This document shows, piece by piece, positions 24,295-35,063 of a stretch of DNA of 64,000 nucleotides. The position numbers were made by a program, and so were the translations under genes. Source of the DNA: Eleusine coracana subsp. coracana (taxonomy: Eukaryota > Streptophyta > Magnoliopsida > Poales > Poaceae); contig CM064430.1 in assembly GCA_032690845.1 (NCBI GenBank), positions 6,682,949 through 6,746,948 on the forward strand, written 5' to 3'. The notes under the pieces were generated by a model that ran no database searches, was not told where the DNA came from, and worked only from the letters and a program-made list of their open reading frames with translations. How positions within the stretch are numbered: position 1 is the stretch's first letter; every line of letters begins with the position of its first letter.

Positions 24295-25893
24295 GACATT
24301 ATGGGAAAGAGAGGGGTATGCCGTCTGCCCCTATTTTTGTTGTGGGCCTTCTATCAGGCACATGACAAAGGGGCTTTTTATAAGCGTGACCTTTGCTATG
24401 TGCCTCGTGACCTGGAACACGGCAAATAAGCCGTTAGCTGTTTGCAAGTGCGACGGGCAGACAACGCTAACGGCCGTTACATGTTTGATGTGTGCCATGT
24501 CACAAAGCACACAACAAAGATTGTGTTTGTCGTATGCCCTAACTTGACACATGGCAAACACGACACGTGAGGGTCACGTGTCCATCTTCGCTATGTGCCA
24601 CCTCGCATGGCACATGACAAAGTTTTTTTTTCTTTCCCTTTTGTCACCAATATTTTTTATGGTTCATATCATTTGCATGGTACTTGGACATTAATATTTG
24701 ATGAAATTTTTAATTGTGTTTACTATATTTAGTTAATTTATTTTGTTATTTGAATTATTTTATAAAAATTCAAATTTCAACTGCAAGTGGTTCGAATAAT
24801 GCAATATAGTGGATGCAAATTTGATATTTTATGCTAATAATTCCTATTTGAGTCTGTATTCGTATTCGTAAAAGAACAAGAAAAATCATGCATATTATAC
24901 ATGAAATATAAAAATCACCTTGTGGTTCAATTGAAATTAAATTTTATAAAAAAACAAACAGAGTAAGAAAAAATTTAAGAATTGTCCTGGCATTATTATA
25001 TCATACATAGAGGCTATGGTAAAAAGTACAAAATATTTTATATAAGTTGTCATATATGTTCCTCACAAATCAAAAAATCTTCGTAAAAGAATTAGAGCGT
25101 TGAATAGAAACATTTCCGATTGTGAATCAAAATGATGGTCGAATTAAGTTTTGACTTTAACCAAAGTTTTATAGGCTACAGAACATAAGAGTTGTATCAT
25201 CTTCAAATTTGGTAACGGTTTGAATCACTAAGTATTTACTATTTTTTTAAACGGAATCATATTTTTTTACCATGATATTGTGTTAGTGAACTTTCTATCG
25301 TAATAATTTTCTTGCTTGTGTTTGTGAACTGCCTGAGATGTACTGTGGATGATACTTATGTTTGTGAACCTCTTATGATGATAACTGTGAAATATTTGTG
25401 TTGTCCATGTCCGGGATGATATTCAAATGTTTGTGATAATATTTAAATATTGTTTGAGATAATATTTGTGATATATTGAATATTGGAGTTTTTTTTATCT
25501 GGGGACAACTAGTTTGGATTTTTTTGGCAGGTTTTATAGGCTTTGCCGCGTGCCTTGACTATGACACACGACAAAGAGGGGTACCTAGCAAGCTGGGAAT
25601 GCACCTTTGCCATGTGTCATGACCAGGACACACAGTAAAATGGAGTCGGCTTTACCGTGTGCCAACAGTCCGGCACACGACAAAGCACACTATCACCATG
25701 CTGGCAGGTGACAACACTTTTTTTTTACACAGCTGGGGCACATGACAAAGGCTTTGGTGTGTGCCTGAAAGAAGGTACATGACAAAGCCTGCTTTACCGA
25801 CAGTATTTTTGCCGTGCAAACTATATCATGTGTAACCCATGGTAAAGCCTTTGTCATGGGTAATTCTTACTTTCCCATGTGTTTCCTATAGTG
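24295..25893. mobile_element. CACTA element remnant
   Basis: The right end, read on the minus strand, is CACTATAGGAAACACATGGG, ending at 25893. Around 24350-24620 and 25540-25870 there are many copies of sub-terminal motifs of the form TTTGCCATGTG / CACATGACAAAG in both directions, as in CACTA elements. A matching intact left CACTA end was not found, so the left border is approximate. No transposase frame survives. Confidence 0.65.
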
Positions 25894-28890
25894 GGAGGCG
25901 CTGGAGAACCGGAATAGAACCCTCGAATATGCATGGAGAAACACATATTCTTGAGCTGCCGTTTGAATTATTTTATTAGAACTATTCAATGGAAATCATC
26001 CTTCTAGATGAATTACTCATAAAGAGACGCACTGAGAAAATCACAAAGTTAGATGTGCTGCCCATATAAATATGTAGCTCAGATCTCATACATAGATAGC
26101 AAAAAGAGATAAATATCACACAGACGCTGCTTTTTTCCTCATTAATTACTTTCATTTGGTCGAGATTTCTAAATTTCATATATCACAAATGAAATTGAGT
26201 TTGGACTCCACATTTTCTTTACCTATGTTTCACCACCTTTTCTGCATGTATGATTTATGTAAGAATTTTTCAAAACTTTTATTACAACCATCCTGCAATA
26301 TAGTGTTTCTTAGAAATGCCTATTCCCTACATTCTGATTTTTGTTGTGGTTGGTTAGCTCAAAATTGAGCTAGCCAAGGATAACAAAAAAAAAACAGAGG
26401 AGTATAGCCTTGGTGAGGGTATATGTTTATACTGATCATTTTCTTAAAATGAAAAACACGGGTATTTAATTATCAAATGGTAGTACACATGACCTTAGGG
26501 AACATCAGTTTCAAGAAACAGTAAGGTTACTAGTTACTGAAATATTGTTTGAAACACATGTTTTCCTCAATCTGCCGTTTTGAAAAACGTGTAGGGTTTT
26601 TAATTGCTACAGGCTGAAACAATTGTGCTTCTACAGCTGCTGATAGAAATCTTCAGACACCTTTTCTCTCTTTCATTTTTTTAGAGCAGATTTACTATGT
26701 ATATTACCTCCAGTAATTACTGGTGTTAATACAGTAATTACTGATAGTAACACATTAATTATTGGTGATAGAGCAGTAATTACTAGTACCAGTACTTAGA
26801 AGCACTAATGGTTTTACTGGGGCATTATTAAAAAGATGAAAATGATAAATTTATAATTTATTTTGTTAATTAGGTCTAAGTATCATTTTTGCTTTACTCT
26901 GACGAAGTTGAATTTTGGATTGGTGGATGGGTTCGGGATGCTTAGAAATGACCTCTTTACCTCTGATGGCAATATGAGTAAATAAATAAATAAATATATG
27001 AGTAAATTACTTTATTATCCCTAAGCATTATCATCAGTAATTATTAGTGGTAATATGCATGGTAAAACTGCTCTTTTCTTAAAGTGGCCGATGATATTTC
27101 TATAATCTTAGACATTTTCTATGAGTAAAACAAATATATGTAAAATCATAAACCAACAGTTCCCAACACAGCTTTGGCATTTGAACACTCAGTAAAGAAA
27201 AAAACAACTTTTGTATTTGAAAAGTATATATCAAACTAAGTTATTATTGGGGGAGTTTGATTTATCTTGTAGCAATTCTTCTCGCGCGGTCATTTGAACA
27301 ACATAGGTTCAATAATTTTTGAAGACTGAAAACATGTGTTCACCTTGGGTTGCCAGTCAAACACGTGAGTTTTTGATTCTTTAAGCATGGTACATGGTCT
27401 TACTACACGAAAAAATGTGGGATTTTAGTTAGTAATGGCTCATCCGCATTTTTCTTGTTCTGCATTTTTTTGTACTTTGATAAAAATGTAATTGTGATTT
27501 TACTATTTTACAAAGATATACTAGACCGGTTTGACAGGTAAGATGTATGGGAACAAATAGGGTGGTGGGGAGAGGGAGAGATGGTGTATGTACTACTCTG
27601 AAAACCTCTAGGACAGTCGGCTTAAAAAAAATCATCTTTACGGTTGAATTTTACAACTTCTAAGCATTTTAGTCCCACCAAAAAAATCTAGTAGAATTTT
27701 ACAACTTCTAAGCATTCTAGGCTCTACAATTCACGAGAGTTATGACAATTTCACCAATCCATTTTATTTTTTGGAATGAACCGGAGAGGCAAAGCGCTTC
27801 TACTCAGCTCTATTATACATATATTTGATTAACAAATGAAGGCTCCACATTCGTTCTTAAGGTTTAAAATTGTTTATATTAGTTAGAAAAATAAAATAAA
27901 AATTATCCACACTATTATTATGAGAAAAATAAACCAAAATACCCTTATACTTTCATATTTATTACCCACCAGTGCCCTTAACTATTAATTTAATATTCAT
28001 GTAAAGAAAAATGTCCTTATTACCACGCATAGGGATAGCTTCCTTTGGTAAGCACTTGGCGTGGACATTTGTGTAAAGAAATATTAACTTATTCTCATCC
28101 ATAGTATGACTTTCTTATTGTATATCGACTCTTTTGTATTATATTTTTATGACTAAAACATTGAGAGAAAGGTCCATAGTCCACACATGTTTACATGGTC
28201 CGATGATCTCTCTCATGGCAGACCATTTTATTGAGCGGCTACACGAGTTCATCGAGAAGTTCATGGGGCATTTTATGTGTGGTGAACCGTCATGACTTGG
28301 ATCACCGCGGACAAATTAGTGATCCATAAAGTTTAAAGATTCATTACATCACTAAAAGAACAAATTAATAAAAACTAGTAAGTTAACCCGTGCTTTTGTG
28401 TGGAGCCACGATTGTAAACAATTTTCTAATTACATAATTTATATTACATTATGCTGCTTATGAAATACCATCATTATTTAATAAATAAACTAACCTTTCA
28501 AAACATTATTGTTGCTTCAAGCTTCCTTTATAGAACACAAACAATTGTCTATGACTAGTCACGCAAACTTCCCGTTCAACTTGCTAGTTATATTAGATTA
28601 TACCAATCCCTAAATAATTATTGCGAACTTGAGAAATAGTGTAAAAACAACATCGGTATGCCTAATTTGTAACCATTTTATCGAGCCATTGATTTATATT
28701 GCAATACTAAGCACTTAACTAATGGAGTCATCAGATTTTTAGTTGTAGAAATGTGGGACAAAACCAATTTTCTTTATGACAATCTTTTAATTTTAGGAGT
28801 AAGGGAATATAAAGAAATATATGTTCATACAATAGTTTTTCAACACACATATTATGTGAGTGCAATCTACTGTGCAAATGCCAAATATTT
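25894..28890. other. AT-rich intergenic region, no gene seen
   Basis: No coding region is supported. 26700-27060 repeats AGTAATTACT-like phrases. 27841-27990 holds a repeat (GGCTCCACATTCG..ACCAAAATACCC) that reappears inverted near 31400-31757. Around 28380 and 28570 the sequence resembles grass repeats near Helitron ends. Confidence 0.45.
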
Positions 28891-28893
28891 GTT

Positions 28894-28914
28894 CTAGCCG
28901 CGCCATTAGCGCGG
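28894..28914 (-). mobile_element. Possible Helitron 3' end (hairpin plus CTAG)
   Basis: On the minus strand the segment reads CCGCGC, loop, GCGCGG, then CTAG, the layout of a Helitron 3' terminus. The base after CTAG is A rather than the expected T, so support is weak. No partner 5' end was located. Confidence 0.35.
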
Positions 28915-29198
28915 ATCATCTTAGTTACATTAGATTTTACCGATCCTATTATTTATCTGCCAGCCTAATAATTAATCTCTTCTATGCGTTCTTTGGTGTA
29001 GGGGTTGCACGTGTGTATTGCGTGCATATGTACATGTATATCTGTATTGTATTTTGTAAAGAAGAAATGATATTTACCATCAATCAACAAAATAAAGAAG
29101 AAACATAGCCCCTTCCAAGAAAAAAGTACTCATGGCAGCGTTTTCATATACAGATTTGTACGGTCGGATCATTAATTCATTGGAGGCGCTTACGCGCC

Positions 29199-29207
29199 TA
29201 TATATAT
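29199..29207 (+). promoter_or_regulatory. TATA box of the P450 gene
   Basis: TATATATAT lies about 50 bp before the P450 start codon, in a region that is otherwise not AT-rich (CGCCTATATATATGGACGG). The spacing is tight but possible for a short leader. Confidence 0.55.
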
Positions 29208-29256
29208 GGACGGCATAGGCCAAGAACTCCATACTCTCGAATAATCCAACGGCATC

Positions 29257-30895
29257 ATGGTCTCGTTGCTAGCTTTCGTTGTCCTCCTCCTCATGCTCCT
29301 CAAGCTTTACATCTCTCGTTCAAATACAAAACAACCAGCACTTATTAATCTCCCTCCAGGGCCATGGCAGCTACCATTGATTGGCAGCCTGCATCACTTC
29401 CTCCTGTCAAGCTTCCGTGACCTTCCCCACAGGGCAATGCGTGAGATGTCCAAAACATACGGCCCGCTCATGCTGCTCCGTCTCGGCACCGTTCCCATGC
29501 TGGTTGTGTCCTCTGCCGAGGCGGCCAAGGAAATTCTCAAGATCCATGACCTTACCTTTTGTAGCCGCCCCATGAGTCCCACCAGAGACATCATAAGCCG
29601 TGGCGGCCAAGGCCTCATCTTCTGCCCGTACAACGAACGGTGGCGTGAGCTCCGTAAGATCTGCATGCTCGAGCTCTTGAACCAGCGTCGTGTCCTCCAG
29701 TTTCGGTCCGTCCGGGAAGATGAAGTGGCACGCCTCGTCCGGGCCATCTCCAGCGAGTGCAGCAGTGGGCAACCCATCAACCTCAGCGAGAAGCTCAACT
29801 GCTTGGTCAGTGACATCACCGTGCGTATAACCACAGGAGACCGTTTAGACCACCGGGACGAGTTCTTGCGTGAAGTTGATAACGCTTCACGGCTAGGCAC
29901 CGGGTTCAGCATGGTGGACTCGTATCCGTCATCAAGGCTCGTTCGCTGGCTGAGCACAACCACACGAGATCTTGAACGGTGCCAAAGGAACATTTACCGT
30001 ATCATTGAGAGCATAATTCGTGAGCGAGCTACGGCATCAGCAGTGGCGCGAGATAATGACATACTCAGTGTGCTTCTAAGGCTTCAGAAGGACAGTGCGA
30101 CGCAATTCACTCTCACAAATGAGATCATCGCCGCCTTTATACTTGTAAGATCAGTCCTCCTTCAGTTCAATTATATAGAGACACCTACATATGCTGCAGC
30201 TATTTATTTTGCTTCTTCTATTTTTGGTTGTTTGATTGGAACCATCACCATGATGATACATGCAGGATATTTTTGCCGCTGGCAGCGATACAGCATCTGT
30301 TACATTAGAGTGGGCCTTCTCAGAACTCATAAAGAATCCGCGTGTCTTGCATAAAGCACAATCAGAGGTTAGGGATGTCTTTAAGGGACAACACACAGTC
30401 ACAGAGGACAACTTGGACAAACTAAGCTACCTGCATCTGGTTATCAAAGAGACCCTTAGACTGCACCCACCTGCAACGTTCTTTCTTCGAGAATGCCGTG
30501 AGACATGTCGAATCATTGGCTATGACGTGCCAAAGGGCATGGCAATAGCTGTGAATGTGTGGGCCATAGGTAGGGACACCAAGTCTTGGGACGCTGCTGA
30601 GGAGTTCCGGCCTGAGAGATTCGACAATAGCAACATAGATTTCAAAGGCAATAACTTTGAGTACATCCCTTTTGGGGCTGGGAGAAGAATATGTCCAGGC
30701 ATCACATTTGCTTCTGCTATTATGGAGCTAGCCCTTGCTAGCCTTCTTTACCACTTCGACTGGGAGCTGCCTGCTGGTGTCAACACTTACCAGTTCGACA
30801 TGACGGAGGCCGCTGGCGTAACTGTAAAAAGAAACTCCAAACTCTTGTTGCACGCTACACCTCATATTAGTTCTGTACACAATAAGCCAAACTAG
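29257..30895 (+). CDS. Cytochrome P450, CYP71 clade
   Basis: Heme-thiolate monooxygenase anchored in the endoplasmic reticulum. The substrate cannot be read from the sequence. Exon 1 is 29257-30144 and exon 2 is 30266-30895, with one phase-0 GT-AG intron at the usual A-type P450 place. The 505-residue length is normal. An N-terminal membrane anchor (about 2-20) is followed by the proline hinge PPGP at 33-36. The I-helix has AGSDTA (301-306), the K-helix ETLR (E358, R361), then PERF at 412-415. The heme loop FGAGRRICPG has cysteine 439. Every conserved motif is intact and there is no frame break. The nearest families are CYP71C/CYP99A-type grass enzymes, but assignment needs a tree. The next neighbours on both sides are transposons. 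Confidence 0.93.
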
Positions 30896-31772
30896 TTACT
30901 TTATCTATCTATGCTATATGTACCAGTCATAAACTTGGCTACTTAATTACTAAAGCCAAAAGGAGAATCTTAACTCATTGTCGAATGTACCTTTGATCAA
31001 TAAATGTTGTATCTCTGCCTCAAAAAAAAAAATATTGTATCTCAAGAATTATACTGTTTAGCAATACTCTCTCCATTCTCAAATGATGTAATTGGGACAA
31101 CCAATCTAGTTTAAAATTGAAATAGTCAACTGCACATTTGCGCGTCTAGTATTGATTTTCTTCTTATGGAGTATATTGTAAAAATCAATAATTGAATTCT
31201 CTTTAAAATTTTGTATTATACACTTTATCAATGAAAACATTATATTCTTCGAACGATATATATACTTCTATAACACATGGTCAAGTTCTCACTTGTTAGA
31301 AGTGTTGTGTTGTCCACCTATTAGAGGTGACGTGATTTAATTTCAACCTCTCACAACAATAATTGGAATTAATTTTCCTGCACAACAATAATAAAAAAAA
31401 ATAGAAAGAGTACACGTGAGGGTCATAGACAGAGGGAAGGGTAATTATTTAATAAAATTATTTTGGTTAATTATTTTAATGTTAGTAGTGAGTAATTTAA
31501 AAACACATATAGGGGTATTTTGGTCTAATTATTTTGTAATGGCAGTGGTGGGTAAAATCTGTTTCTTTTTTTCTCTGATTAACGTGAGAATTTCTTGTAA
31601 TCTGTTCAATTATTTTAATATTAGTAGTGGGCAATTTAAAAACACATAGAGGTGTATTTTGGTCTAATTATTTTATAATGACAATGATGGGTAATTTTTG
31701 TTTTTTTTCTCTAATTAATGTGGGAATTTCTTGACTTTGAGAGCGAATGTGGAGGCTCCAAGCTTTCTTGGT

Positions 31773-31855
<83 letters not shown>

Positions 31856-32753
31856 GATTAACTTTTTTCCTAGGAGCTACAATTTAAGAATGAACGGAGT
31901 ATATGATTTCTTAATGAGCTGGATACATTTTATCTTATACTGGACTAGAAGAGCGTATGAGCTGCAACGGAATTTACTACGTACATAAGTGTGCCTTAGT
32001 TTGTAGAATATACAATGTGTACACTGCAAGATCTCAATGACTCTGGCATAGGGTCTATATAATTTTGTGATTCAAGGTGCAATTATGATTCAATTGTCAT
32101 CAGGTAGTGAAATTAAATAAGCTTTCTAAATAAGGGTAGCTCGCTCCTCTCGTGGACGCTCAAGCACGACACACACCGGGACTGTGGTGGTGAGTTCTGC
32201 AAGACTGTGGTGGTGAGTTCTGCAAACTGATCGAGAGGGAAGATGTAGATACAAGCGGTGGATAGGCCTCGAGTTCACAGATTTCTCGCTTAATTATACA
32301 ATGTCTGACGGGCAGGTTAATTGTCCAATTTTGTACAGGCGTCCGTCGAGGCTTCAGAAGCATACGGGAGTGATGCAGACATGGAATAAATTGGCGATCA
32401 AGAATTTATCTTCCCGGCCGTGACGGCCACATAACAGAACATGTTTTAGAGACAGATTCCTACTCCCGTGACCCCCATAACACGTTTTTATGTACCATTT
32501 CTCCGCATCCACAACGCCGTGAGGGCAACATGTACAGGACGGCCACGGCAAACGCCATGAGCTTCTTCCTCCCTACGCCCCTTTTTTCTTTTCTCATTTT
32601 ACCCCATATATAACACGTTTTTCTTTGGGTAAAATTTGCTGGTAGACACTCTAAAAACATGACCTTTGCTGTTGGACACTGAAACATGTTTTATTTGCTG
32701 CTGTACACTATGTCTAGTTGTTTCTTAGTGTCTAGTTGCCCATAAGGTGCAGC
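30896..32753. other. Region 3' of the P450: tandem repeat and long (TA)n
   Basis: After the P450 3' end (AATAAA-like signal near 30999) there is no gene. 31471-31740 holds two tandem copies of a unit of about 136 bp that includes TATTTTGGTCTAATTATTTT. 31400-31757 is an inverted relative of 27841-27990. A long (TA)n tract fills about 31775-31851. 32560-32700 is unassigned. Confidence 0.55.
31775..31851. repeat. Long (TA)n microsatellite
   Basis: Nearly forty consecutive TA units directly beside the inverted repeat that ends near 31757. Confidence 0.9.
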
Positions 32754-33263
32754 TGTTGGAGAACGGGTAGGCTACGATAGCATATAAAATTTCTACCGTT
32801 CAACCAGGAAACCTTGCAAGAGAGGATCATGGATCGTTACCACTAGACGCGCAGGCGGAGCGGAAGCGAATGTTGAAGCAGCTCGATCCAACGTAGTCGC
32901 GCGTCGGTGTAGAGGAAGTAGTCGATCACGTCAATCGTCTCCTTCTAGTCCAGCCGTCGGCACCGCAGTAGCTGCAGCGCCTCCTCGCGGTATCCACACG
33001 TACGGGGTTGGAGCACCGTGCGCGGCGTGCTAGCACCGGCAACACGGTTAGGGTTTTGTGGGCGAGAAAGAGGAGCACGACGGCTAGGGTTAAGGACTGG
33101 TCGAATCCCCTGCGCCTTAAGCCCCTCCTCCACTTAAATAGACCCTTCTAATGGGCCTCGACTAGTTGGCCCATTAGTGGACTAATTCCTCACACGGATC
33201 AATATCCGTATGACCCTCACATACGGATCAAATCCGTATTGTCTCTTGGGCATATCTCCAACA
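32754..33263. mobile_element. Solo LTR
   Basis: Begins TGTTGGAGA and ends TCTCCAACA, the TG..CA palindromic ends of many plant LTRs. It is flanked by the perfect 5-bp repeat GCAGC (32749-32753 and 33264-33268). At 510 bp with no interior it is best explained as a solo LTR left by recombination between the two LTRs of a full element. Confidence 0.8.
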
Positions 33264-33585
33264 GCAGCCGATGCTGATCTGCTGGATAGCAGCCCAATTC
33301 TTTTAGTGGTCAATATCTGTTCGAATAGTTTGACCATATCTGTTTGTAAAATTGGCTTGCTGATCAAGGATTGTAACTTCTTTTGTAAGTCATACGGTAG
33401 GCTACATGTAACTGTAACTGTGCGTGGTCAAGCACCTTAAACCAAAACCTATCTCGATTTTCTTCATGGTAATCATAGCTTCTTCTCCTCAAAAAAATCC
33501 AATCCATAAAACTTTTTACTTTCCAAAGAATCATTTCACCTAGAATTATTCAGGATATTGTATTTGTTTTATCCTAAACGAAGAG

Positions 33586-34268
33586 CAGTGACGGACACAG
33601 AAAATTCATGGAGCCTGGGCAAAAATTACAAGGGATCTCTCTTTCTCAAACTAAAATTGAGAGCGTGCAAATGAGACATTTCGTGTCAATGTCTCCAACT
33701 TTACTTTAATCTACATACTCTACTATGCCTATGAAGGTTCACTAGTCCGCAGAGTCAAGAATTATACTCAGAAGAGGGCCAACAAAATAAGACCGAGATA
33801 TCGAAATAGATATAGCTAACTATTTATATATTCTAGCAATTTTTTGCTATTTCATATGTATCAATTACTTAACTATAATATTTTATAATCCTGTTGCATA
33901 TGGTTTGCCAGTTTCTTGTCACAAAATCATTAGAATGAAAAAAAAACATATTAGTTCAACTTGATCTTTTTTGGCTGCTATTTTTTTTTCTTAACACAAT
34001 GATTGATTTCTTGGGAACGAACAAAAAAAATGGAACTAAAGATTGATTGGTACTTGGAGTGGTGCCAGAGGCATACGGGAGCGTTTGTACCTGTATGGGC
34101 TCAGTCAAACGCTCAGCTACAAGCTCAATTAGCCAGCTAACCTAGCATTAAGACCCATGCACCAGGTAGTTCTTGATTAGACTGCATTTTAGAGGCTTTG
34201 ACCATCGTCACTGCCAGCCAGGAGCCCAGACAGGCGCCCAGGCTCGCCGGGCCTTGGGTCCGCCCCTG
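33586..34268. mobile_element. Non-autonomous hAT element
   Basis: Ends CAGTGACGGAC and, from the right, CAGGGGCGGAC (9 of 11 match). The flanking 8-bp repeat ACGAAGAG is perfect (33578-33585 and 34269-34276). The AT-rich 683 bp carry no transposase. Confidence 0.85.
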
Positions 34269-34301
34269 ACGAAGAGAGTTACTATATTGGAGGGGAGCTA
34301 G

Positions 34302-34685
34302 GGGTGCATTTGGTAGCCTGCAGCTACACGGGTGGAGGTATCCAACGGGCCAGCTCGAGTTGGGACTAGGTGAAGTGATGTAAAGAGGTTATGCTTGGTA
34401 GCCTGTAGCTTTTCGGCCTGGTCCAGTTGGGATATAGATTGGTAAGCTGGATGGTTGGCTGGACATGTGTAACTGCAGCCCAAAATGCACGCGCACATGC
34501 AGGCAAATGGCTCGCGTGAGCCTGGCTTCCGAGCAAAGCTTGTTTTTGCCATTTTCGTGGATGCAGACAAATTCAGTACGGATACATTTGCAGAGCCTGG
34601 CCCAAACCCCCTTCTAGCCTACCGAACTTGGGCACCTGCACGTGCTGGCCCTGGCCAAGGGTAGATGCGGCCTACCAAACGCACC
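34302..34685. mobile_element. Harbinger-type MITE that truncates the XIP-like pseudogene
   Basis: Inverted ends GGGTGCATTTGGTAG and, from the right, GGTGCGTTTGGTAGG. Flanking 3-bp repeats are TAG (34299-34301 and 34686-34688). Its right edge falls inside the pseudogene just after the Leu-Trp-Asn-Ala codons. The sequence left of the element is not XIP-like, so the rest of the gene was lost as well. Confidence 0.65.
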
Positions 34686-34688
34686 TAG

Positions 34689-35063
34689 GCGTTCCAGAGA
34701 CGGTCGAAGATGTGCATTGCGACTTTCATTGAGGGGAGGGAGTAGCCGGTGCCGAAACCGCCGATGAAGAGGGAGACCGGGACGCCAATGGACTCGCGGT
34801 GCTTGATGTCGTTGCTGATGCCGGCGATGGGATGGCCTGAGAGGTGGAGACTGTACTCGCCGTGGCCATAAGTACACGTTGAGAAAAGACATAATGGCCA
34901 TGGTGTACAGGACCTGGTAGCACGCCCCTCGTCCTTGTTCCAGCCCCAGAATACAGTCACCTGTGCCCGATCGTCTTTCCTGTCGCCAATGTCGGGCCAA
35001 CAAAGAAGACAACGGCGACAATGGCCGAGAGGACCAGGAGGAAGGCTTCCCTCCCCTTGCCAT
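34689..35063 (-). pseudogene. XIP-like (GH18-fold) pseudogene, 5' half only
   Basis: The minus strand from the ATG at 35063 is clearly related to the XIP-like genes at 45335 and 41526. Recognisable pieces are TVFWGWNKDEG, the SGHPIAGI segment and IGGFGTGYSLPS, but they lie in different frames. A net 5-bp gain in the codons after ATGKT shifts the frame, and about 13 bp are missing after NKDEG. The 3' half is absent beyond the MITE at 34302. The upstream sequence to about 35440 closely resembles the promoter of the 45335 gene, so the promoter was duplicated with it. No functional product is expected. Confidence 0.85.

Noticed and set aside
1898..30895. A benzoxazinoid-like cluster (TSA/BX1-like lyase with a CYP71-clade P450)
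   Set aside because: The two genes are 24 kb apart with a bHLH gene and many transposons between them. There is only one P450, and no glucosyltransferase or dioxygenase. The sequence does not show the lyase to be a free BX1 type.
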